Positions 21,937 to 33,251 are shown, counted from the first letter of the stretch. The stretch: 64,000 nt of DNA from Saccharomyces mikatae IFO 1815 (GCF_947241705.1 NC_079257.1:186001-250000); one strand, 5' to 3'. The notes: a model not told the origin generated them from the letters alone. Program-made: numbers and translations.

Positions 21937-22779
21937 TTAGTGTCCTGTCCAACTGAACCTTTTTTTTCTGCTTCGCTTTTTGTTATACAATGCAATTTCA
22001 TCTCTCTGTTGTCTTTGGGTATGCCCTGTTAAATTCGTTACCACATTCTCAAAAGTTGTCTTATCCTTAAGGAGATCTTGCTGTTTTTGCTTCAGTGATC
22101 TCGACTTACTTACGAGAAAGTCGATGGACTGACACAACGTATCATGGTATTTGCGTAAAGATTCTTCATCCATGTCAGTAAAATCGGCGGTAAGCAATTG
22201 CGGTATATGTTGCTCTTGTTCACGCTCTTCTTCTCTTTGAAGAGATTTCAAAGTCATTGGTGGTGTGTAGTCGATTTTAAAATTATCCCTCAGAAAGAGA
22301 CCCATCGTTGTTTGTTCGTTTTTTTCTACTATATCGCATATCCTCTTAAACAATTCATCATTCAGCGGCTCTTCTTCCTTCTTTTTACTGGCCTCTTCAA
22401 GGTCATCATTATCGGAAAATCTCAAAATATGTAGCAAGTTCCTACGTATATGAGATTTACTCCATATAAATGGGTGTAACACAGGATCTAGTTGTACGAG
22501 TTGCTCATAAATGACATGGGGTCGTTCATCCTCAATCAATTTGCTCAACTTAAAGCAATCATTACTTATTGCTTCCTTTTCCGAATTGAATTCACCATTA
22601 GCTAATAACTTATTCAGGCAGTTATCTACCACAGATTCCGAAGATATCTGTAGCTTGGAATCCTGGTTATAAAGATCATTTTCCACTGAAGCATCTGAAA
22701 AATTCCCAAAGTCATCACTGGAGTCGCTTTCAACATCCAATGCATTTACAGCAGGCTTTATCTGATCTCCATCAGTCAT
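21937..22779 (-). CDS. LAA2: AP-1 accessory protein Laa2 (YBL010C)
   Basis: The 280-residue acidic protein corresponds to YBL010C, known as Laa2, which helps the large AP-1 accessory protein Laa1 associate with the clathrin adaptor AP-1 at trans-Golgi and endosomes. The N-terminal SSDDFGNFSD fits a gamma-ear binding motif (DFGxF). The middle has the LDPVLHPFIWSKSHIRRNLL block, and the C-terminus is a coiled-coil-prone stretch (SLKQKQQDLLKDKTTFENVV) ending in a basic patch (KKRSRKKRFSW). Length equals the S. cerevisiae protein. It is convergent with SCT1 and divergent from ALK2. Confidence 0.88.
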   Translation of the reverse strand: MTDGDQIKPAVNALDVESDSSDDFGNFSDASVENDLYNQDSKLQISSESVVDNCLNKLLANGEFNSEKEAISNDCFKLSKLIEDERPHVIYEQLVQLDPVLHPFIWSKSHIRRNLLHILRFSDNDDLEEASKKKEEEPLNDELFKRICDIVEKNEQTTMGLFLRDNFKIDYTPPMTLKSLQREEEREQEQHIPQLLTADFTDMDEESLRKYHDTLCQSIDFLVSKSRSLKQKQQDLLKDKTTFENVVTNLTGHTQRQQRDEIALYNKKRSRKKRFSWTGH

Positions 22780-23019
22780 TTCTATGCTTTGAAAGAGGCG
22801 CCTTTTCCTGTTACACCTTAAATTCTCGTTGGTGTGTTACGCCTAGTGTAATTTTTTTTTTTTGAGTTTTGATAGCCATTCGCGAAACTTTTTTGTAATT
22901 TTTCATCTTAAGAAGCGGAAATAGTAAACAATAACTTGAAGTCTGTTGATCTTAATATCTTCAGTTATGATGAAAACATTACAACAAATAAGTATATATA
23001 CGCTACGTGTATTAGGACA
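22780..23019. promoter_or_regulatory. LAA2-ALK2 divergent promoter with SBF-like site
   Basis: CGCGAAA at 22881-22887 fits the SBF element CRCGAAA, which would suit cell-cycle control of ALK2. Next to it is a T11 run. This is a motif match only. Confidence 0.4.
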
Positions 23020-25047
23020 ATGAAATTTGATGCACTTGCAGATCAGCAGATGACTGACCGAAGGTATTTTACGCTCGAAGCAGCAGAAAGTGATGATGCC
23101 GATAGTTCATTGAATTCTTCATCCGTGGGAAGCCCCGCAATGGATACAGGAAGAAGGATTTACAAGATTGCTTCGTACAGGACTTCAGCAGATGACGAGA
23201 GTCAACTGGGTTTTGCTTCTTCGCATTCTCCAACATCCAAAACAAGACCTGCAAGCAAAAATACCGAAAACGATGATTATGGTAAAAGGTCTTCTACAGG
23301 TTCGTCCCTCAAGCAACTGTTCAATAAAATCGATATAAGTGATACTAGTCACTCTTTAAATAAAGAAAATGTATCTCAGGTATCGCTATCAGAAAACAAA
23401 CTGTTCTCTCCTTCTAAAAGGTTGTCGAAGCAGAATAATTCGAAGATAACAAATTCCAAGTTTCGCACACCCCTCAGGCCCATTTCAAATCAGTCAACCT
23501 TATCAAGAGATGAATCGGTTAAGGATTTTGCCTCGCTCAATTTTCGAGGTGGCGGTGATTACAAATTTTGGAGTGACAAAAAGACAAGTTCCCATGTTCA
23601 TTCACCCAGTGTGAATTCAGTTAATTCTTTTACTTCTACTACTTCCTCGTCTAAATGGAAGTTTTGGAAGAACGACAACTTATTGTCTAGATCCGTATCT
23701 TCCAAATCTACAAACGAGCAGCCCCCAAATTCTGCACAACTCAAACCAATTAATCAGTTACAAAAGAAATCTTCAATATCAAGTTTCCAGAGCTCGATTT
23801 TTGGCGGCCACAAACATGCAGAGAAGAAGAGAAATTCTGGATTTATTATGCCCGACCATCGAAGCACTAAAGAATTGAACCACAAACATTCATCATCAAA
23901 TCTTTCCTTTAGAAGCTTGAAGCACAAAACGTCACATTCTTCTCTAAATAAGCTTAAGATAAGGCGTAAGGGAAATACACAAGAGTCAAATCATTTGGCC
24001 AAACAAACCTGCCAGATATCACTCCCTGTTCCAGATCAAGTGTCAAAGGATAAGATTCAGTTAAAATTGAAAAATTCGACATCATTGGCATCTCTATCTT
24101 CAGAAGTTACTCCCATAAACACTTTGGATTACAATGATTCAATTTTGCAGCAAATTTTGCAACTTTGTGACGTCAAATATATTATGCATGATTTGTATGA
24201 GGCCCAATCATTAGGCCTGTTTATATTGAATGCTGGATCAATTCGGTTGTCTCATAATATTTGGCAAACTTATCACAGTGATGTACAAACTTCGATTATT
24301 TGCAAGAAAGTATGTCTTGGTGCCTTAAGTGACTTGACTACTTCAAACTTGATATCTTTACATGAGTTAAAATCACTACGCTTTTTACAAGGAACTAGTG
24401 GTATCGCCCATTTGTTGCAGGCCTATGTCATGCCTTCAGATGAGAGTGAAGACATTCAAAACTTGACGTTATACCTATTTTTCAAGGATCATGGAACTCC
24501 TCTATCGAAATGTTTCAATATTGATTATTGCCAAGCTTTGTCTATTTTCTGGCAGTGCAGTAGTATATTATACGTTGCTGAGTCCAAACTTCAGTTCGAA
24601 CATAGAAATCTGACTCTCGATCATATTTTGATAGATTCAAGGGGAAATGTAACTTTAATTGGTCTGAAGTGCTCCCGATTTTCAAGTGTTGACACCAATA
24701 AAGCTTTCTATACAAGACTAGACCACCAATATTTCTTTCAAGGGCGAGGAACTTTACAGTTTGAGATCTACGAATTGATGAGAAGTTTACTTCCTCAGCC
24801 GATGTCCTGGGGAATGTTTGAACCGAGAACAAACCTATTATGGTTATATTATTTAAGTATCAACTTGCTAAAAATGAGTCAGAGAAACACGTGCACCCGC
24901 AATTTCAATCATGAAGTAACTATCCTGACCAAGTTGATGCACCTACTTGATCCTTCTCGAAAACAACCCAAAAAAATCTTTAAAAAGGAACTTTCTATTA
25001 GAACGTGTGGTGATCTTTTATCTTTGAAACAAGAAATAATGCAATAG
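23020..25047 (+). CDS. ALK2: Haspin-family protein Alk2
   Basis: Alk2 is one of the two yeast haspin-like proteins, linked to mitosis and histone H3 T3-type kinase relatives. The 675-residue product has a long serine-rich N-terminal part (to about 370) and a C-terminal haspin-like kinase fold from about LDYNDSILQQILQLCDVKYI onward, with FEHRNLTLDHILID near 526 and VTLIGLKCSRF near 545. Where haspins carry HRD..N and DYT, this protein shows HRN..H and IGLK, so the usual catalytic and metal-binding residues appear absent. The first in-frame ATG (MKFDALADQ) gives about the expected length of 676; the frame is open further upstream but without an ATG. Confidence 0.9.
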   Translation: MKFDALADQQMTDRRYFTLEAAESDDADSSLNSSSVGSPAMDTGRRIYKIASYRTSADDESQLGFASSHSPTSKTRPASKNTENDDYGKRSSTGSSLKQLFNKIDISDTSHSLNKENVSQVSLSENKLFSPSKRLSKQNNSKITNSKFRTPLRPISNQSTLSRDESVKDFASLNFRGGGDYKFWSDKKTSSHVHSPSVNSVNSFTSTTSSSKWKFWKNDNLLSRSVSSKSTNEQPPNSAQLKPINQLQKKSSISSFQSSIFGGHKHAEKKRNSGFIMPDHRSTKELNHKHSSSNLSFRSLKHKTSHSSLNKLKIRRKGNTQESNHLAKQTCQISLPVPDQVSKDKIQLKLKNSTSLASLSSEVTPINTLDYNDSILQQILQLCDVKYIMHDLYEAQSLGLFILNAGSIRLSHNIWQTYHSDVQTSIICKKVCLGALSDLTTSNLISLHELKSLRFLQGTSGIAHLLQAYVMPSDESEDIQNLTLYLFFKDHGTPLSKCFNIDYCQALSIFWQCSSILYVAESKLQFEHRNLTLDHILIDSRGNVTLIGLKCSRFSSVDTNKAFYTRLDHQYFFQGRGTLQFEIYELMRSLLPQPMSWGMFEPRTNLLWLYYLSINLLKMSQRNTCTRNFNHEVTILTKLMHLLDPSRKQPKKIFKKELSIRTCGDLLSLKQEIMQ

Positions 25048-25474
25048 GTATGTTATCTTAAAAAGGTTCAAGTTTTTGTATCCTTCTTAATGATTTGTAA
25101 GTAAGAAAACGAATATATACAAATTTGTAATAGAGAAAAAGAAATAAGAATATGTTATTAATTCTCCTCCTGAAAGCCCTTATCTTTATCTAGCTATTCA
25201 AAATCATAGGCGCATATTCGGAAAGCAATCTGCCAAAAAAGGAAGGACTTGTACTGATATTCTCAGCTGATCATATTTTTTTACTGCTTTTTTCAGTTGA
25301 ATTGTTTTGTCATGGTTAGTATTCAAAATAAACCACCTCGCATCGCAACAAAAATAAAATAAGGTCAGTGGGTATATTAGTAGAATAAAAAGATATCATT
25401 GGCAAAACACTCATAGAATTATTACACCTGCGAAAAAGGCAATAAAAATACGAGTGAGAGAAGCCTGTGATAAG
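25048..25474. other. ALK2-HIR1 spacer
   Basis: These 427 AT-rich bases hold the ALK2 3' end and the HIR1 promoter. I see no clear named site and no small gene. Confidence 0.5.
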
Positions 25475-28000
25475 ATGAAAGTAGCAAAGTTTCCATGGTT
25501 GACTCACCGTGAAGAGTCGCGAAAGTATGAAATATATACAGTTGATGTTAGTCCTGATGGGAAGAGACTGGCTACTGGCGGCTTAGATGGAAAGATTAGG
25601 ATATGGTCTATAGATTCCATTTTGCATTGCATTGAATTAGAAGCAGTAACTCCTAAAATACCGCTTCCACAAGATTTGCAGATCCCATTGTGTAGTATGA
25701 GTAGGCATACTGGCTCCATAACATGTGTCAAATTTTCACCGGATGGAAAATATCTTGCAAGTGGATCTGACGATAGGATTTTGCTTATATGGGCTCTCGA
25801 TGAAGAGCAAGGCTCACAACCTGCCTTTGGTTCTGAAAATGACAAGGAACATTGGACTGTTCGTAAAAGATTAGTTGCGCATGATAACGATATACAAGAT
25901 ATTTGCTGGGCACCGGACTCAAGCATACTAGTGACAGTTGGTTTAGATAGATCTGTCATAGTTTGGAACGGTTCCACTTTTGAAAAGTTAAAGAGATTTG
26001 ACGTACATCAATCTCTCGTTAAAGGTGTTGTTTTCGATCCTGCTAATAAGTACTTTGCCACCACATCAGATGATAGAACCATGAAGATATTTAGGTATCA
26101 TAAGACTGGAGACGTTTCTTTCACGATAGAACATATAATTACGGAACCATTCAAAAAGTCACCCTTGACCACATACTTCAGAAGACCATCATGGTCTCCT
26201 GATGGACAACATATCGCGGTTCCCAACGCTACTAATGGGCCCGTCAGTTCCGTGGCCATTGTAAATAGAGGAACTTGGGATACAAGCGTTAGCTTAATTG
26301 GGCATGATGCGCCTACAGAAGTTGCAAGGTTTAATCCTAGATTGTTTGAGAGGGGTGGCGGCGTCAAAGAAAGAAAACACAATGACCTAGAGGATGGGCT
26401 AATACAGCAAAATGAGGAAAATGTTCACCAATTTGATAAAAACATCGACTCTGTTGTGGCAACTGCTGGACAAGATAAATCCCTGGCCGTTTGGAGTACG
26501 AGCAGGCCAAGACCGATATTTGTTGCTTTTGATATTGCGAATAAGTCAATTACTGACATGTCTTGGAATCCGAATGGCTCTTTACTATTTGTTGCATCAT
26601 TAGACTCTTCAATTACCTTGTTTAAATTCGAGAATGACGAATTAGGTAAACCTATCCCTCTGGAGAAAAATACGGAGCAATTGTATAGATACGGTGTCGA
26701 CAAGGATTCATTGGATTTTCCGGAAAGCATTAATCAATTACTACTCGAGGATCAAACCAAAAATTTCAAAAAAACAAAGTTCTCAACATCGAAACAAAGT
26801 GGAAAACCTCAAATACTTGCAGCAGATTCACTTTTTCATCAAAAAAAAGATAAAAATGATGCTTGTGCACTTAAAGGTGAACATGTAAATATCTTGATTC
26901 CAAAGAGGAAAAAGGATGCTAAATTAAATAAAGCAGTAACTCTCAAAAGTGGTAAAAAACGTGTAACTCCTACATTAATTTCGACTTCATCATCATCTCC
27001 TTTTCCCAATGCAATCAAAAAACCTACATTGGATAATAGGAAACTTGAAAATAATTTGAAAGCGTCCACTAAGGCGGTCACTAATAATAATTTATTTTTT
27101 AATGCACTAGAGGGTATCGAAAAGAAAATCAGTATCGCATCATTTCCGTTACCAAGATTAGGTATACATTCCTTAATTATGGGTACAAAAGAAAGAAGTA
27201 CAAGAAAAGCCGCAAATTCAGAATTTGACAATGATGATCCAGGTAATACAATTATCAAAGGTACAGATGGTACGAACGACAGCATTGACGAAATTACAAT
27301 TCTTTCAGAGGATGAAAACGACTTTCACAGGATGACTTTGAACGCTAAGTTAACACAGGAGAAGATTTGGAGCGAAGAACCAACAACACGATACCTTACG
27401 CAATCTGACATTATACCAGACACAGATGTTGTTATACTTGAAGAGGGTGACTTGAACGATATAGCCGTCTTGGAAATAAGAAATGGTGTAGAGAGATCAA
27501 TACAGTTTGATTTTGAGGCACTTCTGGATAATCCTACCAAAATACTAGGCTACCAAGGAGGTAAAAGAACTATCGAAGCATTTATCCCAGAAGTTATCAT
27601 TTGTGCTGTGGGATCAAAGAATTGCAAGTGTTGGTGTTTAGCTTCTGCTAACGGTTCTATATACATCCTCTCATATAACGGACAGCAGAAAATCCCTAAA
27701 ATTAGCCTGGGACATAAGGTAATTAAGATGGTAACATCGAGCAAATATCTAGTTGTTTTGACTGAAAGGGGATTATTCTTTGCCTGGGATTTACTAGACT
27801 TAAAATCGGTGCTGCGAAATGTACCCATCTTGCCAATCTTGAATGGTCAACCAACTCAAGGAAACAAGGTAAGGATAAAAAAACTCATCAGGTGCTTTCG
27901 TCTGGACAGCTCTACTTGCGACTTGTTTTTAGAAGTTAATGATCCTAGAAATATATACAAATGGTCCAAAGATCTTGGTTGTTGGTCTCTTCATAAATAA
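25475..28000 (+). CDS. HIR1: HIR complex subunit Hir1
   Basis: Hir1, with Hir2, Hir3 and Hpc2, forms a histone H3-H4 chaperone that represses histone genes outside S phase and deposits histones without replication. The 841-residue protein opens with WD40 repeats ([83 protein letters not shown]) covering about 400 residues. A charged linker with IPKRKK follows, and then a conserved C-terminal Hira domain ([13 protein letters not shown] to the end). Length matches S. cerevisiae (about 840). I chose MKVAKFPW as the start. It is about 17 kb from the histone pair HTA2/HTB2; as I recall, HIR regulates the other three histone loci but not HTA2/HTB2. Confidence 0.96.
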   Translation: MKVAKFPWLTHREESRKYEIYTVDVSPDGKRLATGGLDGKIRIWSIDSILHCIELEAVTPKIPLPQDLQIPLCSMSRHTGSITCVKFSPDGKYLASGSDDRILLIWALDEEQGSQPAFGSENDKEHWTVRKRLVAHDNDIQDICWAPDSSILVTVGLDRSVIVWNGSTFEKLKRFDVHQSLVKGVVFDPANKYFATTSDDRTMKIFRYHKTGDVSFTIEHIITEPFKKSPLTTYFRRPSWSPDGQHIAVPNATNGPVSSVAIVNRGTWDTSVSLIGHDAPTEVARFNPRLFERGGGVKERKHNDLEDGLIQQNEENVHQFDKNIDSVVATAGQDKSLAVWSTSRPRPIFVAFDIANKSITDMSWNPNGSLLFVASLDSSITLFKFENDELGKPIPLEKNTEQLYRYGVDKDSLDFPESINQLLLEDQTKNFKKTKFSTSKQSGKPQILAADSLFHQKKDKNDACALKGEHVNILIPKRKKDAKLNKAVTLKSGKKRVTPTLISTSSSSPFPNAIKKPTLDNRKLENNLKASTKAVTNNNLFFNALEGIEKKISIASFPLPRLGIHSLIMGTKERSTRKAANSEFDNDDPGNTIIKGTDGTNDSIDEITILSEDENDFHRMTLNAKLTQEKIWSEEPTTRYLTQSDIIPDTDVVILEEGDLNDIAVLEIRNGVERSIQFDFEALLDNPTKILGYQGGKRTIEAFIPEVIICAVGSKNCKCWCLASANGSIYILSYNGQQKIPKISLGHKVIKMVTSSKYLVVLTERGLFFAWDLLDLKSVLRNVPILPILNGQPTQGNKVRIKKLIRCFRLDSSTCDLFLEVNDPRNIYKWSKDLGCWSLHK

Positions 28001-28433
28001 TAACCTTCTATATTTTATTACCTCAACAAGTTTTCCTTTTGAGATTATGAATGATCATATAAGTATCATTTTAACCTCAGAATCTTCGTCCTATTACTAT
28101 CCTAACAATTTCTTCAGAAAAAATGGCACAATTGAAGCTTTCTAAAGCTGTGAACTAAGGCGCTCTTATCTTGGTTGATTATTGGCGGAAGCAAAGTGAG
28201 CGAACGCTTCTTTTTGTCTAGTGATGGTAAATGGATGGACTAATATTTTCCATTCCAACATTCATACAATAGTAAAGGATCATTAAAAGTGGGAACGATA
28301 ATGTCGAATTAGTAATATACATTTACAACTACTATATAAAAGAAAGGAAATATTGCATTCTCATAATTATAAGGACAGATTTACACGAAACTATCTCTTT
28401 TAGTTTATTATTATTATTTACCTTTGAAGTAAC
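28001..28433. other. HIR1-SLA1 convergent spacer
   Basis: These 433 bases lie between two convergent stops. The sequence is AT-rich, with a somewhat more GC-rich patch around 28140-28210. No gene or named site can be supported. Confidence 0.5.
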
Positions 28434-31400
28434 CTAGAATCCAAAAGGATTTGATGCAGTAGCATTAAATATATTAGCTTGTCTTGATTGTTGAGGGCCA
28501 TTACCAAACCCAAATCCAGTAGGTTGGTTCTGTAATGCTTGTTGTTGTGGTTGCTGCATAGCGCCTCCGGTATTGAAAGAATTCATCATCTGTGGTTGTT
28601 GCATGGCGCCGCCGGTAGCAAAAGTATTCATCACTTGTGGTTGTTGCATAACACCGCCAGTATTGAAAGTATTCATCATCTGTGGTTGTTGCATGGCGCC
28701 ACCGGTAGTGAAAGTATTCATCATCTGTGGTTGTTGCATAACACCGCCAGTATTGAAAGTATTCATCATCTGTGGCTGTTGTTGAAGAACACTCCCCGTA
28801 TTGAAAGTATTCATGGCTCCACCAGTGAACTGATTCTGGTTTAATGGTGTAATACCTCCTGTTTTCTGTAAAGTTATACCAAATTGGGACTGTGGCCGGA
28901 ATCCCCCAGTATTTTGAGGCTGAGTGTTAAACGAAGTCTGAGGGATCATAGCACCACCTGTGTTAAATGTATTCAATGCACCGCCAGTCCTTTGTAAAGG
29001 CATCATTGCTCCTCCGGTAGTTTGGGTTAGAGCATTGAAAGATGTTTGGGGCATCATGACACCACCAGTATTTTGGGGTTGGGCCATCATTGCACCACCT
29101 GTTAGTTGTTGCGAAACGCCAAATGACGTTTGTGGTATCACAGCACCACCAGTAATTTGAGGCTGTGCAAACATGGCGCCACCAGTCCTTTGTAAAGGTG
29201 GCATTGAGACACCAGTATTGGCTGAGATTAATCCATTGGCGGTTTTTTGGACAGGCAGCACTGAACCTGTTGGAAGTTGTTGCTGCGCTTGAATATTGAA
29301 TGAAGTTTGTGGAAATTGTGCGCCTCCCGTAGCGATTGGTATTAGGCCACCTCCCGTTTTCTGCAAAGGCAAAACAGTAGGAGTTGTGCCGAATGTAGTT
29401 TGTGGCATCATAGCGCCGCCAGTGTTAGCGATTGGAATTAGCCCGTTACCCGTCTTCTGAACAGGTAAGATACCACCAGTAGCTTGTGATTGCATACCGA
29501 AAGTTGTTTGTGGCACGACAAAGCCACCAGTTCTTTGCATTGGTAGCATGGCACCCCCAGTAATCATTGGCATCATCACAAAACCAGTAGTTAACGGCAA
29601 GATATTGTTGCCACCAGTCTTAAATGGATCTAATGGGGCGGGAGCAGGTGGAACTGGAGCCGAGACAGCGGTAGTGCCACCAGTTTTCACAGGTTCCAAG
29701 TCCTTCAAGTTTGGTTCAGGTGTTGTGGTTGAGGTCTTTTTAGGTTCAAGGGGCTGTAAGTCCAATAAATCTTGCATGGAACCAGTAAATTCAGATTTCT
29801 TGGAGAGTAAGTTAGATTCAGACTTAGAAGCCGGCTTGACAGTCCAAGCATCATCCATCTCTGCTGATGCAGGAGGAGCTATTTGAGCAGGGCTTGTTGT
29901 CTGTGGTAACAATTGCTGAGGCAATGAGGTTTCAGGGACCGCAGCAGCGTTCAATGAACCATCAGGCTGGGAAAACATATTTCCAGTAGCATTTGATGGA
30001 ATGGTTGTGTTATTCTCTCTTCCAAATTTCTTATCAAGATGTTTCATCACTCTAACAATATCACCTTCACGCAAACCTAAGGTCCTTAACATGGAGCTAT
30101 TTATGTCAGACATCATATCTTCGGTGATTTGCTCCCTATCGAAATTGATAGTATACCTTTGACAATTGCTAACATCCACACCGCAATTCAAGAAAAATTC
30201 GAACCAGTCATATTTGTTACTGTTGTTGTTACCGTTTTCTGCGATTGACGTAGGGGTCGTATTTGAAACAGAGGCAGAAGAGTTTGGTCTTGGTGGTTTT
30301 ATTGGAGGTAATTCCTTTTCTTGCAACCTTGATCTTTCTTCATCCAATAGTTCTCTAGCTTTCTTCAATTCATATAATTCACGTTCTTTCAACCTTCTAT
30401 CACGTTCCTTTTCTTCTTGCTCCTTTAACCTCCTTCTTCTTTCTCTTTCAGAGTCTCTTGAATCACTGCCATGAGAGGAAGAGCCATCATTGGTTTTAAA
30501 CTTTTCTAAGGAAAAGCCTGTAATTTTCTCCACGTAGACCAGATCCTCGTTAGATAACTTATCAGCAGCGACAGCAATCTTGACACCATTAGCTTTGTGT
30601 AAATGGATCTTGCCCTTAGAACACCCAATAAATTCAGCATCCACTTTAAAAGTACCACTTCTATCAACCCATAAACGCGATTTTTTTGGATTAGGGAAAT
30701 CTTTTGCCGCCGATGAGTTTTTCTTGTGTGAGGACAATGAACTTTTCCTTGACCTTTTACCGATAACAGTAGTAGGAACATCGTTTTGAGATTCATCCTC
30801 TTTCCAATTGTTGTTAGCATTGGATTTTGACCTCGATCGAGATCTCGACCTGGAGGGAGATTTGGTGAAATTTTTCTTGATGGATTTGATTATACCGCTT
30901 GCCGTGGATTCGGTATGTTTCTTATCATGAACAGGTTCAATAAACTGTGCAGGAACGAGGCCACTTTTGCCAGAATCAATCAGCTGGCACATCCACCAGT
31001 CCTTGGATTTTTTATCGTCTAGAATGTAAACTTTGTCGCCTGATTTTATGGTTAATTCGTCCTGTGACTCGGCCATAAAGTCGTATTGCACGACACCTCT
31101 TTTCTTAGATTTGGAAGCCATTTCAACTTCTTTCAAGCCGGGATCACGAGAAGCACCTTTATACTCACCAATAATGTTCATGATCTCTTCACACGTGGTG
31201 GTGTTGCCGGTGTGCAATTCAAGACTTCTATAAGGGTCAACGAATTCTAAAAACATGTGTTTCTTCTCATTATCGTATGAGACCAATTTATCAATTGACC
31301 ATTCATGAGGGGTTCCTTTCTGGGGTATAAAGTTTATTTTATTGTTACCGATTGATAGCTTGGCTTTTTTCTTCTTCCTACCTTCGATTTCAGTAACATT

Positions 31401-32159
31401 CCAAGAATGGTACTCTGTGTTGTATTCGTGGTTTCCAACGCTGTTGTTGTTGTTGTAATAGTAATCATCCTCTTCGTCGTTATTGTCGTTATCGCTATAT
31501 GATGGTCTTCTGTGAGATGGAGCCGCCATAGCCGTGGCCTCGGTAGTTCCAATAGTAGCGGTTGGTCTTGCAGGCATGGCAGGAGGAGGACCCTCATCAT
31601 CTTCATCTAGAACTCGGTCTTCTTTGTCTTGAAGCATGCGAGCCCTATCATTATGTTGAGGAGGTGGTAAAAAGCTGGTAGGGAGTGCAGCAGCTGGCGC
31701 AGTAGTTGGCGTAGCAGCTGATACATCGGCGGCGGCTGGTGACCGTTCCTGTTTAGGAGCGGATCCGTCCGCTGGCTCAACGTAGTTTCCTGGAATAAAG
31801 CCGAATTCATTGGAGACGGTAGATTTAACCAACAACCAATCCGCATCATTATCATCAAATACATCAAAAGTGTCATTTTCATGAAACGTTAATTCTTCAT
31901 CAGCGTTTTGCACCTGTCCATAGTCATAAATGGCTCTTACCTTCTTCAAAACGGGAGCCTCTTCAATATAAGTGGAAGGTACTAGACCCACTGGTTCTTC
32001 GCTATCGGAGCCAATTACCCTTTTCTTCACTGTCCACCAATCATCAATATCTGATTTTTGTAATAGGTACAACAGATCATCTTCCTGGATGGCCAGTTCT
32101 TCTGGTGTCTGCGGTTCATAGGCATAGATGGCCCTATAGATGCCCAGAAACACGGTCAT
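28434..32159 (-). CDS. SLA1: Endocytic adaptor Sla1
   Basis: Sla1 joins cargo, clathrin and actin assembly at cortical patches. The 1241-residue protein has SH3 domains at about 8-67 ([18 protein letters not shown]), 72-130 ([19 protein letters not shown]) and 355-412 ([20 protein letters not shown]). The SHD1 domain near 500-560 ([18 protein letters not shown]) binds NPFxD signals. A basic coiled segment ([19 protein letters not shown]) follows, then a SAM-like SHD2 near 655-720 and a clathrin-box-like DLLDLQ. The last 400 residues are many LxxQxTGG-type repeats, known targets of Ark1/Prk1 kinases. The N-terminal SH3 pair binds Las17 and the third binds ubiquitin in S. cerevisiae. The extreme C-terminus carries NPFGF. 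Confidence 0.97.
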   Translation of the reverse strand: MTVFLGIYRAIYAYEPQTPEELAIQEDDLLYLLQKSDIDDWWTVKKRVIGSDSEEPVGLVPSTYIEEAPVLKKVRAIYDYGQVQNADEELTFHENDTFDVFDDNDADWLLVKSTVSNEFGFIPGNYVEPADGSAPKQERSPAAADVSAATPTTAPAAALPTSFLPPPQHNDRARMLQDKEDRVLDEDDEGPPPAMPARPTATIGTTEATAMAAPSHRRPSYSDNDNNDEEDDYYYNNNNSVGNHEYNTEYHSWNVTEIEGRKKKKAKLSIGNNKINFIPQKGTPHEWSIDKLVSYDNEKKHMFLEFVDPYRSLELHTGNTTTCEEIMNIIGEYKGASRDPGLKEVEMASKSKKRGVVQYDFMAESQDELTIKSGDKVYILDDKKSKDWWMCQLIDSGKSGLVPAQFIEPVHDKKHTESTASGIIKSIKKNFTKSPSRSRSRSRSKSNANNNWKEDESQNDVPTTVIGKRSRKSSLSSHKKNSSAAKDFPNPKKSRLWVDRSGTFKVDAEFIGCSKGKIHLHKANGVKIAVAADKLSNEDLVYVEKITGFSLEKFKTNDGSSSHGSDSRDSERERRRRLKEQEEKERDRRLKERELYELKKARELLDEERSRLQEKELPPIKPPRPNSSASVSNTTPTSIAENGNNNSNKYDWFEFFLNCGVDVSNCQRYTINFDREQITEDMMSDINSSMLRTLGLREGDIVRVMKHLDKKFGRENNTTIPSNATGNMFSQPDGSLNAAAVPETSLPQQLLPQTTSPAQIAPPASAEMDDAWTVKPASKSESNLLSKKSEFTGSMQDLLDLQPLEPKKTSTTTPEPNLKDLEPVKTGGTTAVSAPVPPAPAPLDPFKTGGNNILPLTTGFVMMPMITGGAMLPMQRTGGFVVPQTTFGMQSQATGGILPVQKTGNGLIPIANTGGAMMPQTTFGTTPTVLPLQKTGGGLIPIATGGAQFPQTSFNIQAQQQLPTGSVLPVQKTANGLISANTGVSMPPLQRTGGAMFAQPQITGGAVIPQTSFGVSQQLTGGAMMAQPQNTGGVMMPQTSFNALTQTTGGAMMPLQRTGGALNTFNTGGAMIPQTSFNTQPQNTGGFRPQSQFGITLQKTGGITPLNQNQFTGGAMNTFNTGSVLQQQPQMMNTFNTGGVMQQPQMMNTFTTGGAMQQPQMMNTFNTGGVMQQPQVMNTFATGGAMQQPQMMNSFNTGGAMQQPQQQALQNQPTGFGFGNGPQQSRQANIFNATASNPFGF
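28591..28770. repeat. Tandem 90-base duplication in SLA1 C-terminal repeats
   Basis: Bases 28591-28680 and 28681-28770 are head-to-tail copies differing at five positions. Each holds two 45-base units coding for the 15-residue pattern [15 protein letters not shown] and its GGA variant, so the array alternates GGV and GGA units. Single 45-base units continue on both sides. Confidence 0.9.
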
Positions 32160-32371
32160 ACTCTAGCTATTTTGTATATAACACAACGTGTCACCTTAAT
32201 TATGTTCAACTGTCCCGTCTATTAGAACTATAATAGAGATTGATAGTAGTATATACACTAAATACTTGTTCTTTTTTCGTCTCATGTATCTATTCCCGCA
32301 TGGGTGAAAGAAAGCCCCTTTTAGGAACCTTCACAAATCACTTTTAACGACCATGGATTTTCCTTCATCAA

Positions 32372-32923
32372 CTAGATGGCTTGATCTACGCACGCATGTT
32401 CTCTAAGTTGAGACCGTCTATGAGTGCCTATAAATCGTGATTGGCACCGTTTGCATATCAACACTTTTCTTTTCCTTTTCAGTTCGTCCTCTCTGGGACT
32501 CTCTATATGCGATTGGAAAGGTAGCGACAATTGGCCTGCGCCGGCAAGAAAGACGTCGTGCGTCTCTAGCGCAGTCTTGCATTCTAATGTACGGTGGAAA
32601 TGGTGGGCAAAGTCCACACTGGAGAGAGCCTCCAGCTGCTGGCGTGGCACATAGCTACCCAGCAGCGAGTGTCCAACCTCATACTCTACTTGCGCCGCAT
32701 CGGCGAGTGACACTTTGCCGCCTAGATAACCATGTACGGCTACTCTTTTGGGCCTGGATATCCTCATTTTACTGTTCTCACTGCCCTTAGTGTTTTTATT
32801 GGTGTCTGCAGATTGCTGCGTGAGCTGCTGCAGCTCTGCTGCACTGAATACTACCTGCGGCGACTTTTCTAGTGCTGATAACCCTGCAATCACCTCATAA
32901 TATCCCATATTGTTTCCACTCAT
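32372..32923 (-). CDS. LDB7: RSC complex subunit Ldb7
   Basis: Ldb7 is a small subunit of the RSC chromatin remodeller, working with the Rsc3/Rsc30 module. The 183-residue protein has a conserved centre (KRVAVHGYLGGKVSLADAAQ and YEVGHSLLGSYVPRQQLEAL) and ends in a zinc-finger-like C2HC motif (CKRCQSRFIGTHRRSQLREHAC). It shares a divergent promoter with PDR3. A plus-strand frame covering much of it is an antisense shadow. Length is close to the S. cerevisiae protein (about 180). Confidence 0.92.
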   Translation of the reverse strand: MSGNNMGYYEVIAGLSALEKSPQVVFSAAELQQLTQQSADTNKNTKGSENSKMRISRPKRVAVHGYLGGKVSLADAAQVEYEVGHSLLGSYVPRQQLEALSSVDFAHHFHRTLECKTALETHDVFLAGAGQLSLPFQSHIESPREDELKRKRKVLICKRCQSRFIGTHRRSQLREHACVDQAI

Positions 32924-33038
32924 TATCTGCCGCTCCTCATAAACTACTATGCTCTGCCACTGTATATAAAACCACTATTTCCACAAGAGAAGCGTTTTAT
33001 TTTCTTTTCCTTCTGGAACAACAAGCGCTGCCCTTCCT

Positions 33039-33077
33039 TCCGCGGGGCCGCCGCCTGGCGCTCGGAGTTTCCGCGGA
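33039..33077. promoter_or_regulatory. Two Pdr1/Pdr3 response elements before PDR3
   Basis: TCCGCGGG (33039-33046) and the perfect palindrome TCCGCGGA (33070-33077) fit the pleiotropic drug response element TCCGYGGR. S. cerevisiae PDR3 is known to be self-activated through two such sites, so this arrangement appears kept. Confidence 0.85.
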
Positions 33078-33101
33078 ATAATAACCGCACTATCACCGTG
33101 A

Positions 33102-33176
33102 GTTCTAGAATGTGAACATATATACTCATATATATTCATATATATGAGTATGTAAGTGGATGTTCAGTTCTAGAAC
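33102..33176. promoter_or_regulatory. Long imperfect inverted repeat with heat-shock-like dyads
   Basis: The two arms both run GTTCTAGAA, then GAACAT, then ATACTCATATATAT toward the centre. The inner 14 bases (33122-33135 and 33138-33151) are perfect complements around a 2-base gap. The outer ends are palindromic TTCTAGAA blocks with a further GAA or TTC unit at near-regular spacing, as in heat shock elements. Hsf1 control of PDR3 is known in S. cerevisiae; the hairpin-like layout is what I see here. Confidence 0.7.
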
Positions 33177-33251
33177 ACTGCAAAAGAACCATAAGCTTTA
33201 GGTGATAATAACATCAGTAGCTGTATTGTTTCCTCTCACCTCGTGAGTGTA

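Noticed and set aside
28539-28844. Repetitive plus-strand frames with [15 protein letters not shown] units
   Set aside because: They are antisense shadows of the SLA1 C-terminal repeat array; the repeats explain the open frames.
32437-32790. 117-codon plus-strand frame antisense to LDB7
   Set aside because: It overlaps a well-supported conserved gene on the other strand and has no protein-like features.
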